From the NCBI RefSeq assembly GCF_003024155.1, contig NZ_CP028136.1, forward strand, positions 1,426,001-1,490,000: a stretch of 64,000 nucleotides of DNA, written 5' to 3'. Shown here piece by piece: positions 1 through 8,323 of this stretch (the first letter of the stretch is position 1; the number at the start of each line of letters is the position of its first letter). Origin of the DNA: Christiangramia fulva (GTDB taxonomy: Bacteria; Bacteroidota; Bacteroidia; Flavobacteriales; Flavobacteriaceae). Both the position numbers and the translations under genes were made by a program. The notes beneath the pieces were generated by a model. That model did no database searches and was not told where the DNA came from. It worked only from the letters and a program-made list of their open reading frames with translations.

Positions 1-422
1 TCAAAAGATCATTGTTTGGAGATAAGGATCATCAGGATAAGCTAATGGCCAATTTCTTTGCTCAGACTGAAGCTCTGATGAATGGGAAAACTTCGGAAGA
101 AGTAGAAGAAGAACTGAAATTTAAAAAGTTATCGCAGGACGAAATTGAGAGGCTGAAAGCTTTCAAAATATTTGATGGAAATAAGCCCACCAATACCTTA
201 CTGGTTGAGAAATTAACTCCGGAAAGCCTGGGCAAATTGATCGCTTTATACGAGCATAAGATCTTTGTGCAGGGAGTGATCTGGAATATTTTCAGTTACG
301 ACCAGTGGGGCGTGGAATTAGGTAAGCAACTGGCAAGCAAAATCCTTGCGGATTTCGCAAGTAAAAATGTTGAAAATCATGATTCTTCTACTAAAACTTT
401 ACTGGAGTTGTATTTAAAGTAA
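1..422 (+). CDS. pgi: glucose-6-phosphate isomerase, C-terminal part (5' end outside window)
   Basis: This is the last 140 or so codons of phosphoglucose isomerase, which interconverts glucose-6-phosphate and fructose-6-phosphate in the cytoplasm. The frame is open to the left edge (first full codon at base 3), so the gene is cut by the window and no start is called. The family's second signature is readable near residues 90-108: a hydrophobic stretch leading into [10 protein letters not shown], whose final lysine is the conserved active-site lysine. The segment after it is a typical short helical C-terminus ending in LYLK. A strong terminator follows 35 bases downstream, so pgi is the last gene of its transcript. 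Confidence 0.93.
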   Translation, partial: KRSLFGDKDHQDKLMANFFAQTEALMNGKTSEEVEEELKFKKLSQDEIERLKAFKIFDGNKPTNTLLVEKLTPESLGKLIALYEHKIFVQGVIWNIFSYDQWGVELGKQLASKILADFASKNVENHDSSTKTLLELYLK

Positions 423-457
423 TTAACAAAATTTGTTAAAAACCTGTTAGTAGTTTT

Positions 458-490
458 AAAGTGCCTGTAATCAGGCACTTTCTTTTTTTT
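458..490 (+). terminator. rho-independent terminator after pgi
   Basis: A perfect 10-bp stem (AAAGTGCCTG at 458-467 with CAGGCACTTT at 472-481) closes a TAAT loop and is followed by a run of T to 490. It ends the pgi transcript before the TonB receptor operon. Confidence 0.9.
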
Positions 491-608
491 GATAGCTTTG
501 GAATGGCAAATTGTTAAAGTTAAAAATCTTAACATTTGGATAAACTCAGATGTTGGGGAAAACACTTTTTTTGCCACGAAAATTTAATCAAACACAAACT
601 ATTAAAAC

Positions 609-3185
609 ATGAGGAAATTATTACTGTTAGCGATGTTTCTTGCATCTGCTACCATTTTTGCTCAAGGGACGGTTACCGGAACGGTAATCGATTCTGGATT
701 AGACAGCCCTCTTCCCGGCGCCAACGTTAAAGTGGTAGGCACGAATACTGGTGCGATAACCGATTTTGACGGAAAATTTAGTCTGAATGTAAATCAAGTT
801 TCAGGCAAAATTGAAATCAGTTTTGTTGGATACAAAACCAAAACAATAGATTTTTCTGTAAGCGGAGGTACGCAGGACCTTGGCAAAATTATGTTGGATC
901 CCGATGCGGGAGCTTTGGATGAGATCCTTGTTACAGCATACTCGCTTGCGATTGATAGGAAAACCCCAGTGGCGGTTTCTAATATTAAAGCCAGTGATAT
1001 CGCTCTTAAATTAGGAACCCAGGAATTTCCCGAAATTTTAAAAACAACTCCGGGAATTTATGCTACAAGACAGGGAGGTGGTTATGGAGATTCCCGAGTA
1101 AACATTCGAGGTTTTGAATCTGAAAACGTTGCGGTTTTGATCAATGGGATTCCTGTAAACGATATGGAAAACGGTGCAGTTTATTGGAGTAACTGGGCTG
1201 GATTGGGTGATGTAACTTCAAGGATGCAGGTTCAAAGAGGATTAGGTGCTTCTAAAGTTGCTGTTCCTTCTATTGGAGGAACAATTAATATCGTTACTAA
1301 ATCTACAGATGCTGAAGAAGGAGGAAATGTAAGTGCTGCAATTGGTAACGATGGGTATTTTAAATACGGAATGACTTATTCAACCGGCCTTTCTGATAAT
1401 GGATTTGCTGCAACTGTTTCAGCTTCTAAAATCCAGGGAGATGGTTATGTAGACGGGACTGAGTTTGAGGGATATAATTATTTTGTAAACTTATCAAAAG
1501 AAATAAATTCCAATCATACCATTGCTTTTAATGCATTTGGAGCACAACAGGAGCATGGCCAGCACTATACTCGTCAAACCATTGAGGAGTATAAAAGAAC
1601 CGAAGCCGGGCCAAAAAGATTTAATGCCGACTGGGGTTATAAAAATGGACAGGTTTATCATACCTCTTATAACTTCTATCATAAACCTCAAATGTCTTTA
1701 AACCATTATTGGAGAGTAAATGAAAAAACCGATATCTCTACTGCACTATATGCATCCTTTGGCTCTGGAGGTGGAAGAAGAACACGTGGGGATAAATTGG
1801 GAAGTGATGAATATAGATTAGGAGGTTTTGATCAGCCCATAGATTTTGATAAAATTGTTGATGAAAATATTGCAAGAAGCCCACTTGGCGCTTCAGATAT
1901 GATATATGCATCTTTTAATTCCCATCAGTGGTATGGGATTTTATCCACTTTTAAAAACCGTACCTCCAATAAACTAACTCTTTCAGGAGGTATAGACGGC
2001 AGATATTATGTTGGTTCCCACTGGTATGAGATTACCGATTTGCTTGGTGGTGATTACTGGCTAAACGAATCTTCAAGTGATCTCAATGGAGGTCAGGCCT
2101 TAGGAGTTGGTGATAAATTTGGAAAGGATTATGACGGCACGGTTCTTAGAGGTGGTTTATTTGGTCAGGCAGAATATGATGTGAACGAAGATCTAAATGT
2201 ATTTGTAGCCGCTGATATTTCCAATACTACCTATAGTGTAGAAAACTTTATGAAATATGCACCTGGTGATCCTGAAAGAAAATCTGATAAGGTTGACTTT
2301 CTGGGCTATGGAATTAAAGGGGGAGCCAATTACAATTTAAGTAACCGCAGCAATATTTTTGCTAACGTGGGATATTTCTCAAAAGCTCCGTTTTTGAACA
2401 ATGTATTTTTAAATACCACTGGTTCTACAGAGGCCAATAAAGATGCCCAGAATGAGAAAGTATTTAGTGCTGAAATTGGATACGGGTTTAGAAATTCCAA
2501 TTTAAAAGCTGACATCAATGTTTATCGCACCACATGGATCGATAAAGCAATCACCGGAAGCTATTCAAATCCAACAAATCGTGATGTTAGACTTTTTTAT
2601 AATATCTTAGGAGTAAATGCATTACACCAGGGAGTTGAATTAAACTTCTCGTATAATCTAACAAACGATTTCAAATTTAGTGGAATGTTATCTCTTGGAG
2701 ATTGGACCTGGACCAATAATGTTTCGGCAATTCTTAAAGATGAGAATGGCGAGCCCCTTTATTTAGATCCTGGAACAAAAACCCAGCCAATGACTGTAGA
2801 TGTATATTCTGAAGGACTTAAAGTTGGGGATGCAGCTCAAACTACTTTCGCTTTAGGTGCTAGTTATAAATTTGCTGAGACCTCTACTATTTATGTAGAT
2901 TATAATTACGCGGGTGATATGTATGCTTCTTACTATGTTAGTGGAAGAACTGAACCTGGTTTAGGAAATACCTGGAAAGCGCCTGCTTATGGCCTGTTAG
3001 ATCTTGGTATTAGACATGATTTCGATTTTGGACCCTTTGATGCCTCATTATATGGAAGGATCAATAATGCCCTTAACACTGAATATGTTTCTGATGCTAA
3101 TGACCAGGGAAATGGGTTTCATAATGCACTGGTGTATTATGGACCAGGAAGAACTTACAGCGTAAGTCTTAAACTTAAATTTTAA
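609..3185 (+). CDS. TonB-dependent outer-membrane receptor with CarboxypepD_reg-like N-terminal domain
   Basis: An 858-residue outer-membrane active transporter. A signal peptide ends near ATIFAQG (residue 19). A CarboxypepD_reg-like beta domain follows (about 20-105; GTVIDSGLDSPLPGANV). Next come a plug domain (about 120-235, with NIRGFESENVAVLINGIPVN and GGTINIVTK) and a 22-strand-type barrel ending in an aromatic residue (KLKF). The plug carries YWSNWAGLGDV, closely like the motif QWNSWGGLNDV in the second receptor of this window. There is no SusD partner. The next gene, 11 bases downstream, is a repeat lipoprotein that probably acts with it at the surface, with a nuclease gene after that. 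The substrate cannot be told from sequence; nucleic acid fragments, nucleotides or another phosphorus source is an inference from neighbours. Confidence 0.9.
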   Translation: MRKLLLLAMFLASATIFAQGTVTGTVIDSGLDSPLPGANVKVVGTNTGAITDFDGKFSLNVNQVSGKIEISFVGYKTKTIDFSVSGGTQDLGKIMLDPDAGALDEILVTAYSLAIDRKTPVAVSNIKASDIALKLGTQEFPEILKTTPGIYATRQGGGYGDSRVNIRGFESENVAVLINGIPVNDMENGAVYWSNWAGLGDVTSRMQVQRGLGASKVAVPSIGGTINIVTKSTDAEEGGNVSAAIGNDGYFKYGMTYSTGLSDNGFAATVSASKIQGDGYVDGTEFEGYNYFVNLSKEINSNHTIAFNAFGAQQEHGQHYTRQTIEEYKRTEAGPKRFNADWGYKNGQVYHTSYNFYHKPQMSLNHYWRVNEKTDISTALYASFGSGGGRRTRGDKLGSDEYRLGGFDQPIDFDKIVDENIARSPLGASDMIYASFNSHQWYGILSTFKNRTSNKLTLSGGIDGRYYVGSHWYEITDLLGGDYWLNESSSDLNGGQALGVGDKFGKDYDGTVLRGGLFGQAEYDVNEDLNVFVAADISNTTYSVENFMKYAPGDPERKSDKVDFLGYGIKGGANYNLSNRSNIFANVGYFSKAPFLNNVFLNTTGSTEANKDAQNEKVFSAEIGYGFRNSNLKADINVYRTTWIDKAITGSYSNPTNRDVRLFYNILGVNALHQGVELNFSYNLTNDFKFSGMLSLGDWTWTNNVSAILKDENGEPLYLDPGTKTQPMTVDVYSEGLKVGDAAQTTFALGASYKFAETSTIYVDYNYAGDMYASYYVSGRTEPGLGNTWKAPAYGLLDLGIRHDFDFGPFDASLYGRINNALNTEYVSDANDQGNGFHNALVYYGPGRTYSVSLKLKF

Positions 3186-3196
3186 AAAAATAGATA

Positions 3197-4906
3197 ATGA
3201 AAAAGTTATTAATTTTAATAGGAGTAGTCGGGCTATTATCCGCAGTAGGATGTAATCCTATGGATGATATCTATGATGAAATCGATACTTCATTGAAAGT
3301 TGAAGGGACGGTAGATTATACTTTAACCGATGATGATTATTCAAGTCTGGATCTTTCCCACAGTAATTTTAGCTCAATAGATGAAGCAAAGGCACTAATT
3401 CCCGCCTTATTAAAGAAAAAGTATCCGGCTTTCACCGCGAATTCATTGGCCAAAGTTACCTTTAACATTTATGATCCTATCTCTATAAAAGAGTATACTG
3501 TAACCGATTCTGATTATAATGAAGCAGGTCTTTCTACGGATTATGTAACTGAAATTTCTGATATTCAGGATATTCTTAAATTTAAATATCCCCAGGCAAA
3601 GGAAGGAGATTATGTAAAGTTGACATATAATGCTATAGCTACTCCTATCCAGGATACCCTTACAAATGATGATTATGATTTGATTGGAACTGAATTGGCA
3701 AGTCAATATTCGGATGCCGCATCTAGTGCTGCATACAACAATGATTTCGATAAAAGAACAGGTAAAAGTTCTTATTGGACAGATGATATGATTGCAGAAG
3801 CCATTCTTGTCGTTTTAAACGATCGAATTGATGATGCCTCCGAAGGGGAGTTATATGCTGTTACCTATGACACTTTTAATGATAATTATGAGCATGTCTT
3901 CCAAACGATGACCTTTAGGTATGACGGAAATGAATTCAGCAAATTTAATTCCACCCCAGATGGTGAATATTATCAATATACTCAAAGCGATTATTCGTTG
4001 GTCGCTACAGAGCTTGCTGATGAATATCCCACAGCAGCATCTAATCTTGCTGACCATGGAAATTTTTATCGAAAATACACAGATAATAGTAGTTACTGGA
4101 CTGATGAAATGCTGATAGATGCTGCTAGTGTGGTTCTAAATGAACATTTTCCAGATGCAGCAGATGGGAAAGTTTTTGAAATTGAATTTGATACTTACGG
4201 TGCTTCTAATACCGAAACTTTAACGCTTGTGAAAAATGGCAATTCTTATGAGCCTGCAACCTCCATTTCTATTACTGAAGAAACGAATGTATTTGCCTAC
4301 ACCAACGGAACCTGGAATGAACCTCTTACTTTAGAAAAACAGGATTATTATGATATGGGCTTAAATTATCCAGATTTTGATAATATGGATGATGCGGCTT
4401 ATAAAATTGGGATTTTCTTAAATAAAAAATATCCTTATGCAGAGCCTGGTGATATGGTAGCGGTAGCTTTTGATTATTATTCTGGAGGATTAAGAACGCG
4501 GTATGCTAACTTTATATTTGAAGACGGAGCATTCCAGTACATTCCTGCTGTTAAAGAAAAATCACTGCAATTTGGTTATGATGGTAGTACCTGGGTGCCA
4601 GATAACACTATTCAATATACATTTACCACAGCAGATTATAATTTTGTTGCAGTTGAATTAAAAGATGTTTATCCAGATGCGGCATCAAATTTATTATCTT
4701 TCGGCAACTTTAATAGAACCGGGGGCAGTACAAGTTGGAATGATGAAATGATGCTTGATGCTATAAATGTAGTTCTTGATAATCTGGATCCCGGTGCAGA
4801 AGTGGGACAGAAATATCAGGTAAGTTATACTATTTATGCTGGAGGTTACTCTATCGAAACCAAGAGTGTTATTAAAGCTGAAGATGGAACCTGGGTTTAT
4901 AATTAA
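3197..4906 (+). CDS. lipoprotein of unknown function with about six internal repeats
   Basis: A 569-residue lipoprotein; the lipobox cysteine is residue 19 (LLSAVGC) and acidic residues follow closely (NPMDDIYDE), which in Flavobacteriia favours display on the cell surface. The mature part consists of about six units of 75-95 residues. Each starts with a pattern like YTxTxxDY, continues through a helix containing YPxAAS or KKYPxA, and ends in a beta-rich stretch such as VxYDTF or VSYTIY. Three units share SxxTSW or SSYWTDEM followed by VVLN. I do not recognise the family. It starts 11 bases after the TonB receptor and its transcript ends at a strong terminator, so the two form one operon. A surface ligand-binding role, like SusD but unrelated in sequence, is inferred. 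Codon use is AT-rich compared with genes further right. Confidence 0.85.
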   Translation: MKKLLILIGVVGLLSAVGCNPMDDIYDEIDTSLKVEGTVDYTLTDDDYSSLDLSHSNFSSIDEAKALIPALLKKKYPAFTANSLAKVTFNIYDPISIKEYTVTDSDYNEAGLSTDYVTEISDIQDILKFKYPQAKEGDYVKLTYNAIATPIQDTLTNDDYDLIGTELASQYSDAASSAAYNNDFDKRTGKSSYWTDDMIAEAILVVLNDRIDDASEGELYAVTYDTFNDNYEHVFQTMTFRYDGNEFSKFNSTPDGEYYQYTQSDYSLVATELADEYPTAASNLADHGNFYRKYTDNSSYWTDEMLIDAASVVLNEHFPDAADGKVFEIEFDTYGASNTETLTLVKNGNSYEPATSISITEETNVFAYTNGTWNEPLTLEKQDYYDMGLNYPDFDNMDDAAYKIGIFLNKKYPYAEPGDMVAVAFDYYSGGLRTRYANFIFEDGAFQYIPAVKEKSLQFGYDGSTWVPDNTIQYTFTTADYNFVAVELKDVYPDAASNLLSFGNFNRTGGSTSWNDEMMLDAINVVLDNLDPGAEVGQKYQVSYTIYAGGYSIETKSVIKAEDGTWVYN

Positions 4907-4930
4907 TACCCTGTTCTATTGAAATTATAC

Positions 4931-4966
4931 AAAACCTCCTGTATTTTTACAGGAGGTTTTATTTTC
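4931..4966 (+). terminator. rho-independent terminator after receptor-lipoprotein operon
   Basis: A perfect 13-bp stem (AAAACCTCCTGTA at 4931-4943 with its complement at 4948-4960) closes a TTTT loop and is followed by ATTTTC. It separates the receptor-lipoprotein operon from the nuclease gene that starts 23 bases later. Confidence 0.92.
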
Positions 4967-4988
4967 TCATAATTAATATTTTGGAGGT

Positions 4989-6641
4989 ATGAAAAAAGGA
5001 ATGGTAAAAGGATTTTTAGTCGCTTTTCAATTATTATTTTTTTTAATGGCTTGCAGTAGCGAGGATACTCCAGGCCAACCTAAGCCAACCCCGGATCCAG
5101 ATCCAGTTGCAAAAGCCGATAAACTTAGTGCTGTTGAAAATGAAGAATATACATTTCAATCATCCATCCTTTTGGAAAACGATGAAATAGTAGACAATGC
5201 GCGCATTAAAGATTTTGATAATGAGACTACCGCAGGTGGCTCAATTACCGATAATCGTGATGGAACTTACACGTATACTCCTCCTGCAGATTTTAAAGGT
5301 GATGATACTTTTGATTATACACTATGTGTACCTGGAGATTCTAATCGTTGCTCTACTGCTACCGTGACTATTAGTGTTGGCGATGCAGGTGATCCAGTGG
5401 CGATTGATGATTCCTATCAAATTAATGAAAATGAGAGCTATACTATCAGGAATTACCTTAATAATGATGATCTTAAAGATAACGCAACGGTAACTGATGT
5501 ATTGAGCGAAAGCGGAAATGCCACTGTTACACTTCAAGAAGACGGCTCAATTAGATATGTTCCTAATGAGCATTTTTCTGGAGAAGACACTTTCACTTAC
5601 ACGATCTGCGACGATGATGAAACTCCAAATTGTTCAACAGCCACTATTACTATGACCGTGGTTGATGAAGGTTCTCCAAAAGCTGAAGATGATTCTGTAA
5701 TTATTGCCTCTGGAACTACTGAGACAACTTTTAAAAATCTTTTAGACAACGATGATCTTATTGATGATGCTGTGATCACTTCGGTAGAATCGACAGGAAA
5801 TGGCACCGCTACTCTTAATGAAGACGGGACTGTCACCTTTGAGCCTCAGGCAGGTTTTTCTGGCGATGACACCTTTACGTACACAATTTGTGACGATGAT
5901 GTAGATCAATTTTGTTCTACTGCTACGGTTACAGTTTCGGTTGTTGAATCATACGGATTTAATATTCCGGCAGATCTGGAATATTATTATGGAGATGCGA
6001 TATTTGCTAAGGGGGGAGGTACGATCGCTTATCAACTACTTTCAGATTTCACCAACGCTATGCATACCACCCATCTGGAATATACCGATCGTCATGACTA
6101 TTTATATGATGCTGATGCCGATCCTGCTGATCCAAGTAAGGTTATCTTAATGTACTCTGGCGAAAGCAGACCAGACGATCAATATCAATTGCATGAACCA
6201 CCTCTCAGGGGAGAAACTTTTAATACAGAACATATCTATCCACAGTCCAAATTAGATCATGATGAGGCTGCAAATGATTTGCATCACATGCGGGTGGCCG
6301 ATATAGATGTAAATTCCGAAAGGTCTTATTATCCTTTTACCGACGGTACCGGTACTTATAAATTAGTAGATGGGAACAAATGGTTTCCCGGTGACGACTG
6401 GCGTGGAGATGTTGCCCGAATGGTAATGTATGTAAATCTGGCTTATGGCGATAGTTTTGATGAAGTAGGCTCGAAAGATCTATTTCTTAAATGGAACCGT
6501 GAAGATCCTGTTTCAGAATTCGAAATTCAGCGAAATAATGTGATTGAAGGCGCCCAGGGGAATCGAAACCCTTTTATTGATAATCCTTACCTGGCAACAT
6601 TAATTTGGGGAGGAGAACCCGCTCAAAATCGTTGGCAATAA
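4989..6641 (+). CDS. surface lipoprotein nuclease: three Ig/cadherin-like repeats plus endonuclease I domain
   Basis: A 550-residue lipoprotein (cysteine at residue 22, then SSEDT). A Pro/Asp linker leads to three tandem beta-sandwich repeats of about 90 residues (roughly 40-131, 134-225, 228-318). Each contains GxxTFxYTxC and a second cysteine eight to nine residues on before STATVT, so each probably has one disulfide. The C-terminal part (about 322-550) is an endonuclease I (EndA/NucM/Vvn) domain: FNTEHIYPQS with the likely catalytic histidine, then DLHHMRVAD, DVNSERSYYPF, and NRNPFIDNPYL near the end. The family cuts DNA and RNA non-specifically outside the cytoplasm using a divalent metal. 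The gene follows the receptor operon after a terminator and may have its own start of transcription. A GGAGG sits only one base before the ATG, too close for a normal ribosome site. Confidence 0.9.
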   Translation: MKKGMVKGFLVAFQLLFFLMACSSEDTPGQPKPTPDPDPVAKADKLSAVENEEYTFQSSILLENDEIVDNARIKDFDNETTAGGSITDNRDGTYTYTPPADFKGDDTFDYTLCVPGDSNRCSTATVTISVGDAGDPVAIDDSYQINENESYTIRNYLNNDDLKDNATVTDVLSESGNATVTLQEDGSIRYVPNEHFSGEDTFTYTICDDDETPNCSTATITMTVVDEGSPKAEDDSVIIASGTTETTFKNLLDNDDLIDDAVITSVESTGNGTATLNEDGTVTFEPQAGFSGDDTFTYTICDDDVDQFCSTATVTVSVVESYGFNIPADLEYYYGDAIFAKGGGTIAYQLLSDFTNAMHTTHLEYTDRHDYLYDADADPADPSKVILMYSGESRPDDQYQLHEPPLRGETFNTEHIYPQSKLDHDEAANDLHHMRVADIDVNSERSYYPFTDGTGTYKLVDGNKWFPGDDWRGDVARMVMYVNLAYGDSFDEVGSKDLFLKWNREDPVSEFEIQRNNVIEGAQGNRNPFIDNPYLATLIWGGEPAQNRWQ

Positions 6642-6677
6642 ATTGTTTTGTATTTTAGCAATCCTAAATAATAATTT

Positions 6678-7115
6678 ATGTACCAAACAGTTCAATTTAT
6701 ACATTCCTGGTGGGCGTATATAGTGCTTTTCATGATCCTGATCGCGAGTTTCAACGCCATTATTGGCTTTGCTCTGAATAAGGAGTATTCAGCCACTAAT
6801 TTCAGGATTGCCCTTTTTACGCTTATCGTAACCCATATTCAGTTGCTGATTGGGATCGTGCTTTATTTCAGCGCTCCTTATTTCAAAATGTGGGGCGAAG
6901 AAGGTGTAGGAGGTGTGATGGCCGATTCCACGCTGCGTTTATACAATGTGGAGCATCCTTTTATGATGATCGTTGCCGTTATCCTCATAACGATGGGATA
7001 TTCCAAACATAAAAAGAAACTTACTTCTAAACCTAAATTTAAAACCCTCGCTATTTACTATGGGCTGGCACTGGTAGTGGTCCTTTCCAGGATTCCCTGG
7101 AGCGCATGGTTTTAA
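6678..7115 (+). CDS. small integral membrane protein, cytochrome b-like by residue pattern
   Basis: A 145-residue protein with four predicted membrane helices: about 8-30 (AYIVLFMILIASF), 43-67, 90-110 and 120-140. Histidines lie in or next to helices 1, 2 and 3 (IHSWW, VTHIQLL, VEHPFMM), a pattern compatible with haem b binding. Proteins like this are widespread in Flavobacteriia and are often labelled cytochrome B without experimental proof. It starts 36 bases after the nuclease gene and may be co-transcribed with it, ending at the bidirectional terminator at 7130-7159. Functional link to the nuclease is not evident, and I would not assign a role beyond a four-helix membrane protein. Confidence 0.7.
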   Translation: MYQTVQFIHSWWAYIVLFMILIASFNAIIGFALNKEYSATNFRIALFTLIVTHIQLLIGIVLYFSAPYFKMWGEEGVGGVMADSTLRLYNVEHPFMMIVAVILITMGYSKHKKKLTSKPKFKTLAIYYGLALVVVLSRIPWSAWF

Positions 7116-7129
7116 AATGAAATATTTAT

Positions 7130-7159
7130 AAAGTCCGGTTTTTCTGCCGGACTTTTTTT
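7130..7159. terminator. bidirectional terminator between convergent genes
   Basis: An 8-bp stem (AAGTCCGG at 7131-7138 with CCGGACTT at 7147-7154) has T-rich sequence on the right and A-rich sequence on the left. It can end both the rightward membrane protein transcript and the leftward nuclease-fold gene, whose stop codon overlaps it. Confidence 0.82.
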
Positions 7160-8225
7160 ATTCTGAAGGTCTTATCAAATAGATATATGCCGGAAAGTGA
7201 TCACTATACCCGCCTTCATAGCCAGCATAGCCATATGTCCTAAAGGGATAGCCTTTGAATTGTCCGTTTTGGGTGATCAAATATGGTTTGTTGAAAATCC
7301 CGGCTTTATAAAAAGTATATCCATGATCAGAAGTTATCAGATTTGAAGACATATAGATCTGGTCGAACAAATTCCAACTGTCGCGATAGGCAAGACTGCC
7401 TTTCCCCTCTTTAAGCATATTTTCCATTGGGTTGTATAGGTCTGTGACAGATAAATCTTTTTTTGAAGCCTTCGTTTGGAGTACTCTTTTAAAGCTTTTA
7501 CTGGTAGGATCGTCATTGAAATCACCCATTGCGATGATCTTCGCCTTTGGATTGATATTCCGCAGCGAATCAATGATACGTTTGTTCAGGGCCGCTGCTT
7601 TTTCTCTTTTATAGGAACTTTTTAATTCTCCGCCTCCCCTGGAGGGCCAGTGATTGATGATCAAATTTATTTCTTCATCGTTCAGTAAACCTGTAACTAC
7701 CAACTGGTCGCGGGTATAATCCCTTTTTGAAGGCTGATCAGGTTCATAGATCACCAGTTTTCTAGGCTGTGAACTCAAAACCCTAAAATACCTTTTTTGG
7801 AATAGTAAAGCCACATCGATTCCTCTTTCATCGGGTGAGTCGTAATGAACAATCCCGTAATGAAAAGGAGCAAGCTTTTCATCTGCCACCAGATCTTCCA
7901 GCACCTGCCGGTTTTCAATCTCACAAACTCCAATAAGCACAGGGGGTTTGGAATTTTGATCCCTGCCGATATCAGCGAGGACCCGGCTCATATTTTCAAG
8001 TTTTCGCCTGTATTTTTCCCCATTCCAAACATCTTTTCCCAAAGGTGTACGATCGTCATCGAAGGTTTCAGGATTATTTATGGTATCAAATAAATTTTCC
8101 AGGTTATAAAAAGCGATAGTTTCGATCTCAAAACTCTTTTTTTCCTGCGAATAAAAATGGAACCATAAAAAAATTATTATTGAAAATATCCTGAATTTAC
8201 TGAGCTTTATAATTTTAACGTTCAC
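7158..8225 (-). CDS. secreted endonuclease/exonuclease/phosphatase family protein
   Basis: A 355-residue protein with an N-terminal signal or anchor helix (FRIFSIIIFLWFHFYS) and the full set of EEP-fold motifs: FYNLENLFD near residue 38, the metal-ligand glutamate in GVCEIEN (about 100), GIDVALL, INHWPSRGGGE (about 190) with the catalytic histidine, MGDFNDD (about 235) and the terminal YSDHFP. The fold hydrolyses phosphodiesters or phosphomonoesters with Mg, and members act as DNases, nucleotidases or lipid phosphatases. The start is GTG at 8225, chosen because no ATG precedes the signal segment. It is transcribed divergently from the second TonB receptor with a 98-base gap, which suggests shared regulation. 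Export into the periplasm or outside is inferred. Confidence 0.87.
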   Translation of the reverse strand: MNVKIIKLSKFRIFSIIIFLWFHFYSQEKKSFEIETIAFYNLENLFDTINNPETFDDDRTPLGKDVWNGEKYRRKLENMSRVLADIGRDQNSKPPVLIGVCEIENRQVLEDLVADEKLAPFHYGIVHYDSPDERGIDVALLFQKRYFRVLSSQPRKLVIYEPDQPSKRDYTRDQLVVTGLLNDEEINLIINHWPSRGGGELKSSYKREKAAALNKRIIDSLRNINPKAKIIAMGDFNDDPTSKSFKRVLQTKASKKDLSVTDLYNPMENMLKEGKGSLAYRDSWNLFDQIYMSSNLITSDHGYTFYKAGIFNKPYLITQNGQFKGYPFRTYGYAGYEGGYSDHFPAYIYLIRPSE

Positions 8226-8275
8226 GTATAAAAAATTATTTTCAAAATTTTAAATTACTGAATTTAAGTTTGTTA

Positions 8276-8283
8276 TATATTTG
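8276..8283 (+). promoter_or_regulatory. putative -7 box for second TonB receptor operon
   Basis: TATATTTG matches the Bacteroidota -7 consensus TAnnTTTG and lies 40 bases before the receptor start. No convincing TTTG -33 element is found at the usual 19-21 base spacing, so the call is weak. Confidence 0.35.
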
Positions 8284-8323
8284 ATTCTTAAAAAAATTTA
8301 AAAAATATAATTGGGGCACATTA

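Noticed and set aside
536..730. Short frame across the receptor promoter and start
   Set aside because: Overlaps the receptor start in another frame and has no features.
4983..4987. GGAGG as a Shine-Dalgarno site for the nuclease gene
   Set aside because: Only one base separates it from the ATG, too short for pairing with 16S rRNA during start selection.
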